This document shows, in pieces, positions 36,208 to 44,984 of a stretch of DNA of 64,000 nucleotides. Origin of the DNA: Tritonibacter multivorans (GTDB lineage: Bacteria; Pseudomonadota; Alphaproteobacteria; Rhodobacterales; Rhodobacteraceae). Under the pieces are notes generated by a model, which saw only the letters and a list, made by a program, of their open reading frames with translations, did not search any database and had not been told where the DNA came from. The first letter of the stretch is position 1; each line of letters opens with the position of its first letter. Where the stretch lies: the NCBI RefSeq assembly GCF_001458415.1, contig NZ_CYSD01000002.1, forward strand, positions 1-64,000, read 5' to 3'. Both the position numbers and the translations under genes were made by a program.

Positions 36208-36221
36208 TTAAAACGTTTTAA
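36208..36221. promoter_or_regulatory. Perfect palindrome TTAAAACGTTTTAA, probable LacI-type operator
   Basis: A perfect 14-bp palindrome with a central CG, the usual LacI/GalR form, placed 31 bp before the lacI-family start. It likely mediates autoregulation and control of the sugar-epimerase gene behind it. Confidence 0.7.
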
Positions 36222-36251
36222 AATACCCCTGCCCTACAGGGGGACAACCAT

Positions 36252-37277
36252 TTGACGCACGATGCCCAGGTTCAAAAGCCGACCCAAAAGCTGATCGCCG
36301 AGACCGCAGGGCTTTCTGTTGGCACGGTCTCCAGAGCGCTGGCCGGGGACCCCAAAATTGCCGACGCAACGCGGCGGCTTGTAGGGCAAATCGCGGCCGA
36401 ACTCGGCTATGCGCCGGATCGGGCCGCACAGCGTTTGCGCACGGGCAAGACGCAAGTCATCAACCTGATCCTGCCGCCGCATGACGAAATCTTCGGCTTT
36501 GGCACCTCGTTGATCCGGGGCATCACCCGCGGCCTTGAAGACAGCAATTACCATCTGGTTGTTATGCCCGATTTTGGCCCCGACGTGACAAGGGATGACC
36601 CCGGCGAGGTGATAACAAGAATTGTCAAAAACAGACTGGCAGATGGAATTCTGTTCTCGCGGACGGAACCCAATGATGCCCGCGTCCGTTTTTTGACTGA
36701 GACCGGGTTTCCTTTCGTTTCGCACGGCCGAACCGAAGGAAAACACACCCATGCCTTTGTCGACTATGACAACACCAACTTCGCCTACAAGAGCGCCGTG
36801 CGGATGATCCAAAAGGGCGCACGAAAACTGTCGATTCTATTACCACCACCGACGCTGACCTTTCGCCAGCATTTGCTGCAGGGCATCACCAATGCTGTGC
36901 GCGAGTACAACGTTGAGCTGGAGGTTTTCAACGGCGCAACGCTCGACAATTCTGCGGACCAGATCGAGGCCGCCATCCGCCACAGGTTCGCAGCCCCCGA
37001 TCGTCCGGATGGGCTTGTCCTGCCGGGTGAGGTCTCGGGCCTTGCCACTTTGGCGGCACTGCAGGACATTGGCCTGACCCCACAAAAGGACGTCCAACTG
37101 GTGGTCAAACAAACCACGGGGCTGTTTGATTTGGTGCGACCACGTGTGGACTGCATTTTCGAAGACCTTCCCGAAGCCGGTCTGCAAATGGCACGTCTGC
37201 TGCTGCGCAGGCTCCGGGGGGAAGCGCCAGAAACCCTGCACTATGTTCAACCGATTTCCTCTGCCAACCTTCAGTGA
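36252..37277 (+). CDS. LacI-family transcriptional regulator
   Basis: A 341-residue regulator. N-terminal helix-turn-helix LIAETAGLSVGTVSRALAGD and hinge AAQRLRTGKTQVINLILP, then a periplasmic-binding-like effector domain (DGILFSRTEPND, FAYKSAVRMIQKGARKLSIL, DGLVLPGEVSGLATL). The start is TTG, preceded by AGGGGG; no in-frame ATG gives a full DNA-binding domain. Precedes an AGE-type isomerase, so a sugar ligand is expected. Confidence 0.88.
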   Translation: MTHDAQVQKPTQKLIAETAGLSVGTVSRALAGDPKIADATRRLVGQIAAELGYAPDRAAQRLRTGKTQVINLILPPHDEIFGFGTSLIRGITRGLEDSNYHLVVMPDFGPDVTRDDPGEVITRIVKNRLADGILFSRTEPNDARVRFLTETGFPFVSHGRTEGKHTHAFVDYDNTNFAYKSAVRMIQKGARKLSILLPPPTLTFRQHLLQGITNAVREYNVELEVFNGATLDNSADQIEAAIRHRFAAPDRPDGLVLPGEVSGLATLAALQDIGLTPQKDVQLVVKQTTGLFDLVRPRVDCIFEDLPEAGLQMARLLLRRLRGEAPETLHYVQPISSANLQ

Positions 37278-37290
37278 GTGAGCACGCGCA

Positions 37291-38514
37291 ATGGACCCGA
37301 CACATGATACATGGATGACCAAAGCGCACCGACGCTTTCTAGCGGCCGATGCGCATGCCCAGTTTGATTTCTTCGACCGCAGTTTTTGCGCGACGGGTGG
37401 GTTTCATGTTTTGGACTTCAAAGGCGTGCCTTTGGACAGCCAGGTGCAGGAACTGCACACAACCACGCGGCTGATCCATTCCTATGCGCTTGGCAAACTG
37501 GCGGGCCGCAGTGGCTGTGAACCCATGATCGATCACGGGCTGGCCTATCTGGGCTCTCACCATTTTGACAGCAGCGCCGGCGGTTATGTCTGGGCGCTGA
37601 ATGGCCCTGCGATCCACGACGGACGCAAACTTGCCTACGGCCATGTCTTTGTTCTTCTGGCCGCGTCCAGTGCACTTGCCGCAGGTCACCCCGACGCGCA
37701 GTCGGTTCTGGACACCGTCGACCACGTGCTGGATCAGCACTTTTGGGAAGAAGATCACGGGCTTTTCTGTGACGAATACAACCGCGACTGGAGCCCGTTT
37801 TCGACCTACCGCGGCATGAACGCCAATATGCATGGCGTCGAAGCGTTACTGGCCGCTTATGAGGTCACTGGCCGCGAGAAATACCTTGACCGAGCCGGGC
37901 GAATAATTGAGTTTTTCGCCTGCAAAATTGCAGCCGCGCATCAGTGGCGTCTACCAGAACATTACACCGACACTTGGGCTATTGATCCCACCTACAGCGG
38001 CGATCCTATGTTTCGGCCTGCGGGAACGACACCGGGTCACTCCTTTGAAATCGCGCGACTTCTCTTGCAGTACAATGAGCTGAGCATAGCCCCTAGCGCC
38101 GACAGGATCCAAATCGCCCGCAATATTGCCTATCGTGCTCTTGCAGATGCTTGGGACGACGCGAATGGCGGTTTCTTCTATACCCTGAACTTCGATGGAA
38201 CCCCGGACATCACGCGAAAATACTGGTGGCCGGTCACCGAAGCTATTGGCGTTCTCGCGGCCCTTTTGAAAACCGATCCCCAACCCGAAGACGTGATCTG
38301 GTATCGGCGCATTTGGGACTGTGCGCGCACAAAATTCATCGACACAGACCACGGCGGCTGGTTCCCAGAGATCGACGACACAGGCGCGAAAACCGCCCTG
38401 CAATTCAAGGGCAAACCAGACATCTATCATTCGATCCAGGCTGTGCTATTTCCAATGTTGCCGGGTGTTTCAAATGCCTACTCCGGCCTTGAGGGCAAGC
38501 TGCGCAGCCCCTGA
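37291..38514 (+). CDS. AGE-family sugar epimerase/isomerase (mannose isomerase-like)
   Basis: A 407-residue (alpha/alpha)6-barrel enzyme of the N-acylglucosamine 2-epimerase family. Family residues are seen in RLIHSYALG, YGHVFVLLAA, YRGMNANMHGVEALLAAYE, GHSFEIARLL, KYWWPVTEAI and KPDIYHSIQA, including the catalytic His pair. Members isomerise mannose/fructose, epimerise cellobiose, or handle sulfoquinovose; substrate here is open. It follows the LacI gene by 13 bp, without strong ribosome site, suggesting co-transcription. Confidence 0.88.
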   Translation: MDPTHDTWMTKAHRRFLAADAHAQFDFFDRSFCATGGFHVLDFKGVPLDSQVQELHTTTRLIHSYALGKLAGRSGCEPMIDHGLAYLGSHHFDSSAGGYVWALNGPAIHDGRKLAYGHVFVLLAASSALAAGHPDAQSVLDTVDHVLDQHFWEEDHGLFCDEYNRDWSPFSTYRGMNANMHGVEALLAAYEVTGREKYLDRAGRIIEFFACKIAAAHQWRLPEHYTDTWAIDPTYSGDPMFRPAGTTPGHSFEIARLLLQYNELSIAPSADRIQIARNIAYRALADAWDDANGGFFYTLNFDGTPDITRKYWWPVTEAIGVLAALLKTDPQPEDVIWYRRIWDCARTKFIDTDHGGWFPEIDDTGAKTALQFKGKPDIYHSIQAVLFPMLPGVSNAYSGLEGKLRSP

Positions 38515-38634
38515 CGGGCAACAGGCACTCCTGCGCGCCCCCTTCTGACACCGCAAAAGCCATTGACCACTGCGATAAACTGCAGCATGGGCGGGGCCAA
38601 GTTTGCCTCGCACGGCCGCGGAAAGGTTTTAAAC

Positions 38635-39852
38635 ATGAGCATCGCCACATCTCCCCTCCCGATCACAATCCTCAACGGGTTTCTTGGTGCGGGCAAAACA
38701 ACCTTGCTCCAAAGCCTTCTGGTCCAAGCCCGTTCGCTGCCGGACGTGCGCCTCGCCGTGATCGTCAATGAGATGAGCGAGCTTGATGTGGATGGGCGCA
38801 TTCTTGACACCAGCGAGGTCATGTCCGGCCAAGATCCCCTGTTCGCCTCGATCCCAGCAGGCAGCATCAGTGGCGCAGAGGGTTTGGCCAAATTCAAGGA
38901 TGCACTGATCCGGTTTCACAACGCAGGCGCAACGCATGTTGTCATTGAAACATCTGGCAGCACCCATCCCTGGCCCCTGCTCGAGGCTATTCACGCGCAA
39001 GAAGGGGTACAGCTGCACGGCTTTCTCTCCGTTGTTGACACCGTCACGCTGGCGCAAGATCACGACCTTGGCCGCGCAATTGTCCCCGCCGCCTCGCAGA
39101 ACCTTGCAAACAAAACCCGTGGCATTGAAAATCTACTGGCCGAACAGATCATGTTCGCCAACCGCATCCTGCTCAGCAAAATGGACCGCGTCCCGATGGA
39201 GCGACTGCGCACCGTGGCAGAGGCCATTCACCCGATCAATCCCGGCGCAGAGATCCTTGGGATGCAATGGGGCAATGTCAAACTCACCGATGTGTTGAAC
39301 ATGCCGCCCTACGACCATCACCGTGTCGCAACACTTGGCGCAGAGCTGACGGAATGGGATCGCGAACATGGCACCAGCTCCATGGCGAGTGCCGCCGACT
39401 ACCGGATCGACAGCATTGTCATTTCAGATCCCCGCCCTTTCCATCCGCAGCGGCTGTGGGATGTCTACAATCACTACTTGGGCGAAGGCATCTATCGCAG
39501 CAAAGGGTTCTTCTGGCTGCCAACGCGGGATCGGCTGCAACTGTTGTGGAACCAGACTGCGGGCAGTGTTGGGCTGGAGATTGTGAACTTCTGGAAAATT
39601 GCCACGCTTGAGGATGAAAGCCTGAACCTTCTTCCCGAAGAACGCGAAGAGATGCGCCGCCGTCTGGCGCATACCTCTGAGGAGTTTGGCGACCGTCATT
39701 GCCGGCTGACCGTGATCGGTGATCGTGATGGGCTTCAGACCTTTGCGGATGCTTTGCAGGACTGCCTTTGTACACCCGAAGAGGTCGCGCAGTGGAAGGC
39801 CGGCTTTGTTTTTGACGACCCTTGGCCCAAAGCGACCACGCGGCTTTCTTAG
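38635..39852 (+). CDS. CobW/COG0523-family GTPase lacking the CxCC metal motif
   Basis: A 405-residue P-loop GTPase: Walker A LNGFLGAGKTTLLQSLL, switch VIVNEMSELDVDG, base-recognition-like LLSKMDRV, and the CobW C-terminal domain (SIVISDPRPFHPQRLWD ... SKGFFWLPTR). In COG0523 metallochaperones a GCxCC motif should follow the first 60-70 residues; here the region reads FASIPAGSISGAEGLAK with no Cys. Function is unknown; metal delivery by the standard motif is unlikely. Start MSIATSP follows GGAAAGG. The 38515-38634 gap holds no gene. Confidence 0.87.
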   Translation: MSIATSPLPITILNGFLGAGKTTLLQSLLVQARSLPDVRLAVIVNEMSELDVDGRILDTSEVMSGQDPLFASIPAGSISGAEGLAKFKDALIRFHNAGATHVVIETSGSTHPWPLLEAIHAQEGVQLHGFLSVVDTVTLAQDHDLGRAIVPAASQNLANKTRGIENLLAEQIMFANRILLSKMDRVPMERLRTVAEAIHPINPGAEILGMQWGNVKLTDVLNMPPYDHHRVATLGAELTEWDREHGTSSMASAADYRIDSIVISDPRPFHPQRLWDVYNHYLGEGIYRSKGFFWLPTRDRLQLLWNQTAGSVGLEIVNFWKIATLEDESLNLLPEEREEMRRRLAHTSEEFGDRHCRLTVIGDRDGLQTFADALQDCLCTPEEVAQWKAGFVFDDPWPKATTRLS

Positions 39853-40156
39853 GCAACGGATCGTAAATTCGTCGATAGCGCGCGCCAAAGATACATACAA
39901 CCAAGGCGCGCAAAGCATACCATCACATAGAAGTTGAACACAGGCGCGGACGTGGCATCAGCCACGACCACGGCTGCAAGCCCCTGTGATTGCGAAGAAT
40001 TACCTCGCCCGGCAGCAATATCCGCTGCCGCCCCATCCGTTCGACTGCCTCCTTGGCGGCAGCCTGTGCTGGTCGAATTTAGCCCCCACTCTTTTAAGTT
40101 GAAATGAATCATGATTCATGTTTCATATTTTATCAGGAGAAGAGGGAGGACTACCA
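39853..40156. other. Intergenic region upstream of the liv-type operon
   Basis: No credible gene. It holds a small hairpin CGGCAGC/GCTGCCG (40010-40030), a wider CTGCCGCC/GGCGGCAG pairing and, near the end, the palindrome at 40104-40119. An 87-codon minus-strand frame covers most of it but has no ribosome site and biased, shadow-like composition. Confidence 0.6.
40104..40119. promoter_or_regulatory. Perfect 16-bp palindrome ATGAATCATGATTCAT, probable TetR operator
   Basis: Complete 16-bp dyad 37 bp upstream of the binding-protein start. A TetR-family regulator is encoded within the same long operon (45736-46359) and is the simplest candidate to bind here and repress the whole module. Confidence 0.7.
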
Positions 40157-41332
40157 ATGAAAGGCTTGACCGCATTGACGGTTGCCGGGGCGATAATGTC
40201 GTCGGCCGCCAGCGCAGAAATTCGTATCGCACATGTCTATGGCAAAACCGGACCGTTCGAGGCCTACGCCGCCCAGTCCCACAATGGGCTGAAACTTGGG
40301 CTGGAATACGCAACTGGCGGCACCATGGAGATCAACGGTGAAAAGATCGTCCTGATCGAAAAAGACACCCAACTCAAACCAGACATTGGCCGCGCCCAGC
40401 TGGAAGAGGCGTTTGGCGATGACGACGCCCATATCGCGGTCGGCCCGGTCAGTTCCGGCGTAGCCCTTGCCATGCTTCCGGTTGCTGAAGAATACGAACG
40501 TGTTCTGATTGTGGAACCCGCGGTGGCAGACTCGATCACCGGTTCCAACTGGAACCGCTATATCTTTCGCACGGGGCGCAATTCCTCTCAGGACGCGATT
40601 GCCAATGCGGTGGCGCTTGGCGGTGAAGGGGTCACCGTTGCAACCCTTGCGCAGGACTATGCCTTTGGCCGCGATGGTGTCGCTGCCTTCAAAGAAGCGC
40701 TGGAGGCAACAGGCGCAACTGTTGCGCACGAGGAATACGTCCCCACGGACACAACAGACTTTACCGCGGCGGCCGAACGCATCTTCACCAAGATGTCAGA
40801 CGTGGACGGCGAAAAGAAGCTGTTTATCATCTGGGCCGGCGGCGGCAATCCGATGGGGAAAATCAACGCGATGGAGCCCGAGCGGTTCGGGATCGAAATC
40901 GCAACTGGCGGCAATATCCTTGCGGCACTCAAGGCCTATAAGGAACTGCCCGGCATGGAAGGGGCAACCTATTACTATTACGAAATTCCACAGAACCCGG
41001 TGAACGACTGGCTGGTGAAAACCCATTTTGAACGCTTCGACAGCCCGCCTGACTTCTTTACTGCGGGCGGAATGGCCTCCGGCATGGCCATTGTGGAGGC
41101 GATCAAGAAGGCAGGCGGGGCAGATGACACCGACGCGCTGATCAACGCCATGGAAGGGATGACCTGGGAGACGCCCAAAGGTCCTATGACCTTCCGCCCC
41201 GAAGATCACCAGGCCATGCAGACCATGTACCACTTCCGCACTGAAATTCAGGACGGCAAGGACTATGGCGTGCCGGTGCTCGTGCGTGAAATGGGCATGG
41301 ATGACCTGTCCATTCCGCTCCGCAACAACTGA
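40157..41332 (+). CDS. Branched-chain-type ABC transporter, substrate-binding protein
   Basis: A 391-residue Peripla_BP_6 protein: signal peptide MKGLTALTVAGAIMSSAASA, then IRIAHVYGKTGPFEAYAAQS, VGPVSSGVALAMLPVAEEY, VATLAQDYAFGRDGVAAFKE. LivK-like proteins with this AQDYAFG signature often bind aromatic or alicyclic carboxylates rather than leucine. I start after GGGAGGACTACC; a 13-codon longer frame has no such site. The downstream CoA-ligase suggests the ligand is a carboxylic acid. Confidence 0.9.
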   Translation: MKGLTALTVAGAIMSSAASAEIRIAHVYGKTGPFEAYAAQSHNGLKLGLEYATGGTMEINGEKIVLIEKDTQLKPDIGRAQLEEAFGDDDAHIAVGPVSSGVALAMLPVAEEYERVLIVEPAVADSITGSNWNRYIFRTGRNSSQDAIANAVALGGEGVTVATLAQDYAFGRDGVAAFKEALEATGATVAHEEYVPTDTTDFTAAAERIFTKMSDVDGEKKLFIIWAGGGNPMGKINAMEPERFGIEIATGGNILAALKAYKELPGMEGATYYYYEIPQNPVNDWLVKTHFERFDSPPDFFTAGGMASGMAIVEAIKKAGGADDTDALINAMEGMTWETPKGPMTFRPEDHQAMQTMYHFRTEIQDGKDYGVPVLVREMGMDDLSIPLRNN

Positions 41333-41369
41333 GCTCAGGATTTTCCCGACGACATTCTCCCGACGACAA

Positions 41370-41394
41370 TGCAGGGGGCCCTTTGCCCCTTGCA
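41370..41394 (+). terminator. Stem-loop between binding-protein and ATPase genes
   Basis: TGCAGGGGGC and GCCCCTTGCA pair (10 bp with one G-U) around CCTTT. Just upstream, CCCGACGACA occurs twice (41345-41354 and 41359-41368). No U-run follows, so attenuation or mRNA protection is more likely than full termination. Confidence 0.55.
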
Positions 41395-41411
41395 GACAGG
41401 GACCAGGACAA

Positions 41412-42176
41412 ATGACCCAGACTTTATTGCAGACCGACGCGCTGACCGTACGGTTCGGAGGCCACGTGGCTGTTGATGCTGTCTCGTGCAGTTTCCGCGC
41501 CGGAGAGCTCACCGCGATCGTAGGCCCCAATGGGGCTGGTAAAACAACCTACTTCAACCTGATTTCGGGGCAGATTCCGGCCAGCTCCGGCACCGTTAAA
41601 CTGCTGGGCGAAGATATCACCCGGCTGGGTGTCGCAGACCGGTGCCGACGGGGGCTGGGGCGGGCCTTTCAGCTCACCAACCTCTTTCCCAACCTTTCGG
41701 TTCTGGAAAACATCCGCCTGGTCATTCAGTCCCGCCATCACAAGGGGTTTGGTCTGTTTTCAATGGCGGATGGCCATGTCGAATTGACTGTTGCGGCCAC
41801 AGCAATTCTTGAACGCGTGCGTCTGGATACGCAGAAACATCAGCTGGTTTCGGAACTGTCTCATGGGGATCAGCGCAAGCTGGAAGTGGCGCTGCTGTTG
41901 GGGCTCGATCCGATGGTCTATATGTTTGATGAACCAACCGCAGGCATGAGCGTGGACGAAGCGCCGGTGATCCTTGACCTGATCGCAGAGATCAAAGCCG
42001 ACAGACAGCGCACGGTTCTTCTGGTTGAACACAAAATGGACGTGATCCGCACCCTGGCGGACCGCATCATCGTCTTACACAATGGCGCCCTTGCCGCAGA
42101 CGGAGAGCCCGAGTCAGTCATGGCGTCGGACATCGTACAGGAAGCGTATATGGGAAAGGATCTGGAACATGTCTGA
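41412..42176 (+). CDS. Branched-chain-type ABC transporter ATPase LivG-like
   Basis: A 254-residue ATPase: Walker A IVGPNGAGKTTYFNLISG, signature ELSHGDQRKLEVALLL, Walker B VYMFDEPTAGMS, C-terminal LivG extension with VQEAYMGKDLEHV. The signature LSHGDQR is the usual LivG form. The frame is open upstream but ATG at MTQTLLQTD with GGGACCAGGAC upstream is natural. Overlaps the next gene by 8 bp. Confidence 0.92.
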   Translation: MTQTLLQTDALTVRFGGHVAVDAVSCSFRAGELTAIVGPNGAGKTTYFNLISGQIPASSGTVKLLGEDITRLGVADRCRRGLGRAFQLTNLFPNLSVLENIRLVIQSRHHKGFGLFSMADGHVELTVAATAILERVRLDTQKHQLVSELSHGDQRKLEVALLLGLDPMVYMFDEPTAGMSVDEAPVILDLIAEIKADRQRTVLLVEHKMDVIRTLADRIIVLHNGALAADGEPESVMASDIVQEAYMGKDLEHV

Positions 42177-42891
42177 TCCGATCCTGTCCCTTAACAACGT
42201 GCACACCGACATCGCGCAGTATCATATCCTGCAAGGTGTGGATCTGGAGGTACCCAAAGGCCAGGTGACCATGCTTTTGGGGCGCAATGGCGTGGGCAAA
42301 ACCACCACCTTAAAAACCATTATGGGTCAGTGGACCTGCAAATCCGGCGAGATTTCCTTTGATGGCCAAGACATGACCCAGATGGCTGTGTCGGCACGCG
42401 CACGTGCAGGAATTGGGTTTGTGCCTGAAGACATGGGCATATTTGCCGACCTGACAGTCGAGGAGAATATGGTTCTTGGCGCGACCTCTGGCCCGATGGA
42501 CCCAAAACGCAAAGAGTGGCTTCTCAACGCCTTCCCTGCCCTCGGCACATTTTGGACAAGCGAGGCGGGCAATCTGTCCGGTGGCCAGAAACAGATGCTG
42601 TCGATCGCCAGGGCAATGGCCGAAGACCGTACGCTCTATCTGATTGACGAGCCCACCAAAGGCCTCGCCCCGGCAATTGTCTCCACCATGGCGCAAGCGC
42701 TGCGTGAACTGAAGGCACAGGGCGCGTCGATCCTGTTGGTGGAACAGAACTTCTCCGTTGCAAAAGCGCTTGGCGACACCGCCGCCGTCATGGACGAGGG
42801 CCGCGTTATCTGGACAGGCGCCATGGCGGATCTTGCCACCGACAAAGACCTTCAGGAACGGCTGATGGGTCTCAGCATGGAGGCACATTGA
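42169..42891 (+). CDS. Branched-chain-type ABC transporter ATPase LivF-like
   Basis: A 240-residue ATPase: Walker A LLGRNGVGKTTTLKTIMG, signature NLSGGQKQMLSIARAM, Walker B LYLIDEPTKGLAP. LivF features (GIGFVPEDMGIFADLTVEEN) are intact. Start at MSDPILSLNN overlaps the livG-like stop. Pairs with LivG-like to power the permeases. Confidence 0.92.
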   Translation: MSDPILSLNNVHTDIAQYHILQGVDLEVPKGQVTMLLGRNGVGKTTTLKTIMGQWTCKSGEISFDGQDMTQMAVSARARAGIGFVPEDMGIFADLTVEENMVLGATSGPMDPKRKEWLLNAFPALGTFWTSEAGNLSGGQKQMLSIARAMAEDRTLYLIDEPTKGLAPAIVSTMAQALRELKAQGASILLVEQNFSVAKALGDTAAVMDEGRVIWTGAMADLATDKDLQERLMGLSMEAH

Positions 42892-42892
42892 C

Positions 42893-43924
42893 ATGACTGC
42901 TGCTCCGGATCATCGCCCAACTTTTGCCCGGCTCAGCCTGACAGAGCGATTGGACGCCTCTTTGCCCTTGCTGTTGGTGCCGATCCTTGTGGTACTGGGG
43001 TTCTTCGCAATTGGCGCGCCATCGTCCTGGCTGACCCTCACTGTGTCCGGCCTCGCTATGGGGATGATGATCTTCATCATGGCATCGGGGCTGACGCTTG
43101 TTTTTGGCCTCATGGATGTCATCAACTTCGGACACGGCGCCTTTATTTCCGTCGGCGCCTTTGTCGGCGTTTCGGTCCTGATCGCCCTAGGGGACTGGAC
43201 CGGTGCCGCCTCGCTTGTGCTGAACATGTCTGCGATTTTCCTCGCGGTTGTGGCCGCGATGGCTGTGACGGGTGCGCTGGGATGGGGGTTTGAACGTGTC
43301 ATCGTCAAACCGGTTTACGGTGCGCATCTCAAACAGATCCTTGTCACTGTGGGCGGCCTCATCGTCATCGAGCAGCTGATACATGTGGTCTGGGGCCCTG
43401 ACGAGATTTTCATCAACCGGCCCGAAATGCTGAAAGGCGCTGTCACCTTCGCTGGCGCGGCCCTGGAGCGGTATAGACTGCTGGCTGTGGCTGTGGGTCT
43501 CGTGCTTTTTCTGGCCATGCGCATTGTCCTGCGTCGCACCAAAATCGGTCTGATCGTGCGCGCTGGTGTTGAGAACGGACCAATGGTCGAAGCCCTCGGT
43601 TATCGGTTGCGTGTCGTATTTGTCGGCGTCTTTATCGCAGGTTCTGCGCTTGCGGGTTTGGGTGGGGTGATGTGGGGCCTCTATCAGGAGGTGATCACCG
43701 CCAATATGGGCGAACGGATGATGGTGCTTGTGTTTATCGTGGCCATTATCGGCGGGCTCGGTTCCGTAGAGGGCGCTTTCATCGGCGCGTTGCTCGTGGG
43801 GCTGTTACAGAACTACGTGGCCTTTCTGGAACCCAAACTGGCGCTGGTGTCCAATATTGCACTGATGACCGCAATCTTGATGTGGCGCCCCCAAGGCATG
43901 CTGCCTGTCGTGAAGGCGAAATGA
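42893..43924 (+). CDS. Branched-chain-type ABC transporter permease LivH-like
   Basis: A 343-residue permease with the LivH core LTLVFGLMDVINFGHGAFISVGAF, GLIVIEQLIHVVWG and GLGSVEGAFIGALLVGLLQNY. It carries about 45 more N-terminal residues than the smallest LivH proteins, including an extra hydrophobic segment (LPLLLVPILVVLGFFAIG). GGAGG lies before the ATG. Confidence 0.92.
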   Translation: MTAAPDHRPTFARLSLTERLDASLPLLLVPILVVLGFFAIGAPSSWLTLTVSGLAMGMMIFIMASGLTLVFGLMDVINFGHGAFISVGAFVGVSVLIALGDWTGAASLVLNMSAIFLAVVAAMAVTGALGWGFERVIVKPVYGAHLKQILVTVGGLIVIEQLIHVVWGPDEIFINRPEMLKGAVTFAGAALERYRLLAVAVGLVLFLAMRIVLRRTKIGLIVRAGVENGPMVEALGYRLRVVFVGVFIAGSALAGLGGVMWGLYQEVITANMGERMMVLVFIVAIIGGLGSVEGAFIGALLVGLLQNYVAFLEPKLALVSNIALMTAILMWRPQGMLPVVKAK

Positions 43925-43925
43925 T

Positions 43926-44984
43926 ATGATTGTAAAACTTCTGTCCGGAGACAAGCCACGCTCCAGAGTGCTGACCGCCCTGCTGCTGGTGATCCTGATC
44001 TGCCTTGCGGGCGCGCCGTTTATCTTTGACGGCGTGCGCCCCTTGGACACGGCCGCGCGGATCTGCATCTTTATCCTTCTGGTGGCAAGCTATGACCTGC
44101 TTCTGGGCTACAGCGGCATCGTCAGTTTTGCCCATACGATGTTCTTTGGCCTTGGCGCTTATGGCGTTGCACTGGCGTCGATCCATATGGGCCGCGGTTT
44201 TGATGCGCTCCTTGTGGGGTCGGTCGCAGGCGCTTTGGCCGCTGTGATCTTAGCCCTGCTGATCGGCCTGTTCAGCCTGCGCGTGCGCGCGATCTTTTTC
44301 GCCATGATCACATTGGCCGTCGCGTCCGCCGTGGCGGTTCTTGTGTCGCAATTCTCGGGCCTTACCGGCGGGGAAGACGGGCTGACCTATAAAATCCCCC
44401 GGGTGCTGACCTCGGCCAATCGTTTGGGAGAGATCATGGGCACCAAGATCAGCGGCAAGATCCTGAACTACTATCTGATCTTCTTCGTATCGCTGATCCT
44501 GTTCCTACTGCTTCTGCGCATCGTAAATTCGCCGTTTGGCCGGGTCTTACAGGCAATCCGTGAAAACGACTTCCGCGCCGAAGCGATTGGGTATCGCGTG
44601 GTTTGGTATCGCACGATGGCGACCTGCCTGTCGGCTGCTACAGCGGCGCTCGCCGGAAGTCTCTTTGCGATCTGGCTGCGCTATGTGGGCCCCGACACAA
44701 CGCTCAGCTTCGAGATTATGCTCGATATCCTTCTGATGGTTGTGATCGGCGGTATGGGCACCATTTACGGCGCGGTCATTGGGGCAACCCTTTTCATTCT
44801 GGCACAAACTTATCTGCAAAACCTGATGGGCACTGCCGCCGAGGCGACCTCGGGACTGCCGCTGATCCCCGAACTGCTGGACGCAGACCGTTGGCTCATG
44901 TGGCTGGGCATCCTGTTCATTCTGAGCGTCTATTTCTTCCCCACCGGCATTGTCGGACGCCTGCGGGAGCAGCATCGCGCATGA
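43926..44984 (+). CDS. Branched-chain-type ABC transporter permease LivM-like
   Basis: A 352-residue permease with the LivM signature YDLLLGYSGIVSFAHTMFFGLGAYG and LLRIVNSPFGRVLQAIRENDFRAEAIGY (EAA-like), then MVVIGGMGTIYGAVIGA. Begins one base after the livH-like stop. Its own stop overlaps the hydrolase start (ATGA), so transporter and enzymes form one transcription unit. Confidence 0.93.
   Translation: MIVKLLSGDKPRSRVLTALLLVILICLAGAPFIFDGVRPLDTAARICIFILLVASYDLLLGYSGIVSFAHTMFFGLGAYGVALASIHMGRGFDALLVGSVAGALAAVILALLIGLFSLRVRAIFFAMITLAVASAVAVLVSQFSGLTGGEDGLTYKIPRVLTSANRLGEIMGTKISGKILNYYLIFFVSLILFLLLLRIVNSPFGRVLQAIRENDFRAEAIGYRVVWYRTMATCLSAATAALAGSLFAIWLRYVGPDTTLSFEIMLDILLMVVIGGMGTIYGAVIGATLFILAQTYLQNLMGTAAEATSGLPLIPELLDADRWLMWLGILFILSVYFFPTGIVGRLREQHRA

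Noticed and set aside
39849-40112. 87-codon minus-strand frame in the gap before the liv-type operon
   Set aside because: No ribosome site, no recognisable domain and repetitive low-complexity start; it overlaps the palindrome region and looks like a chance frame.
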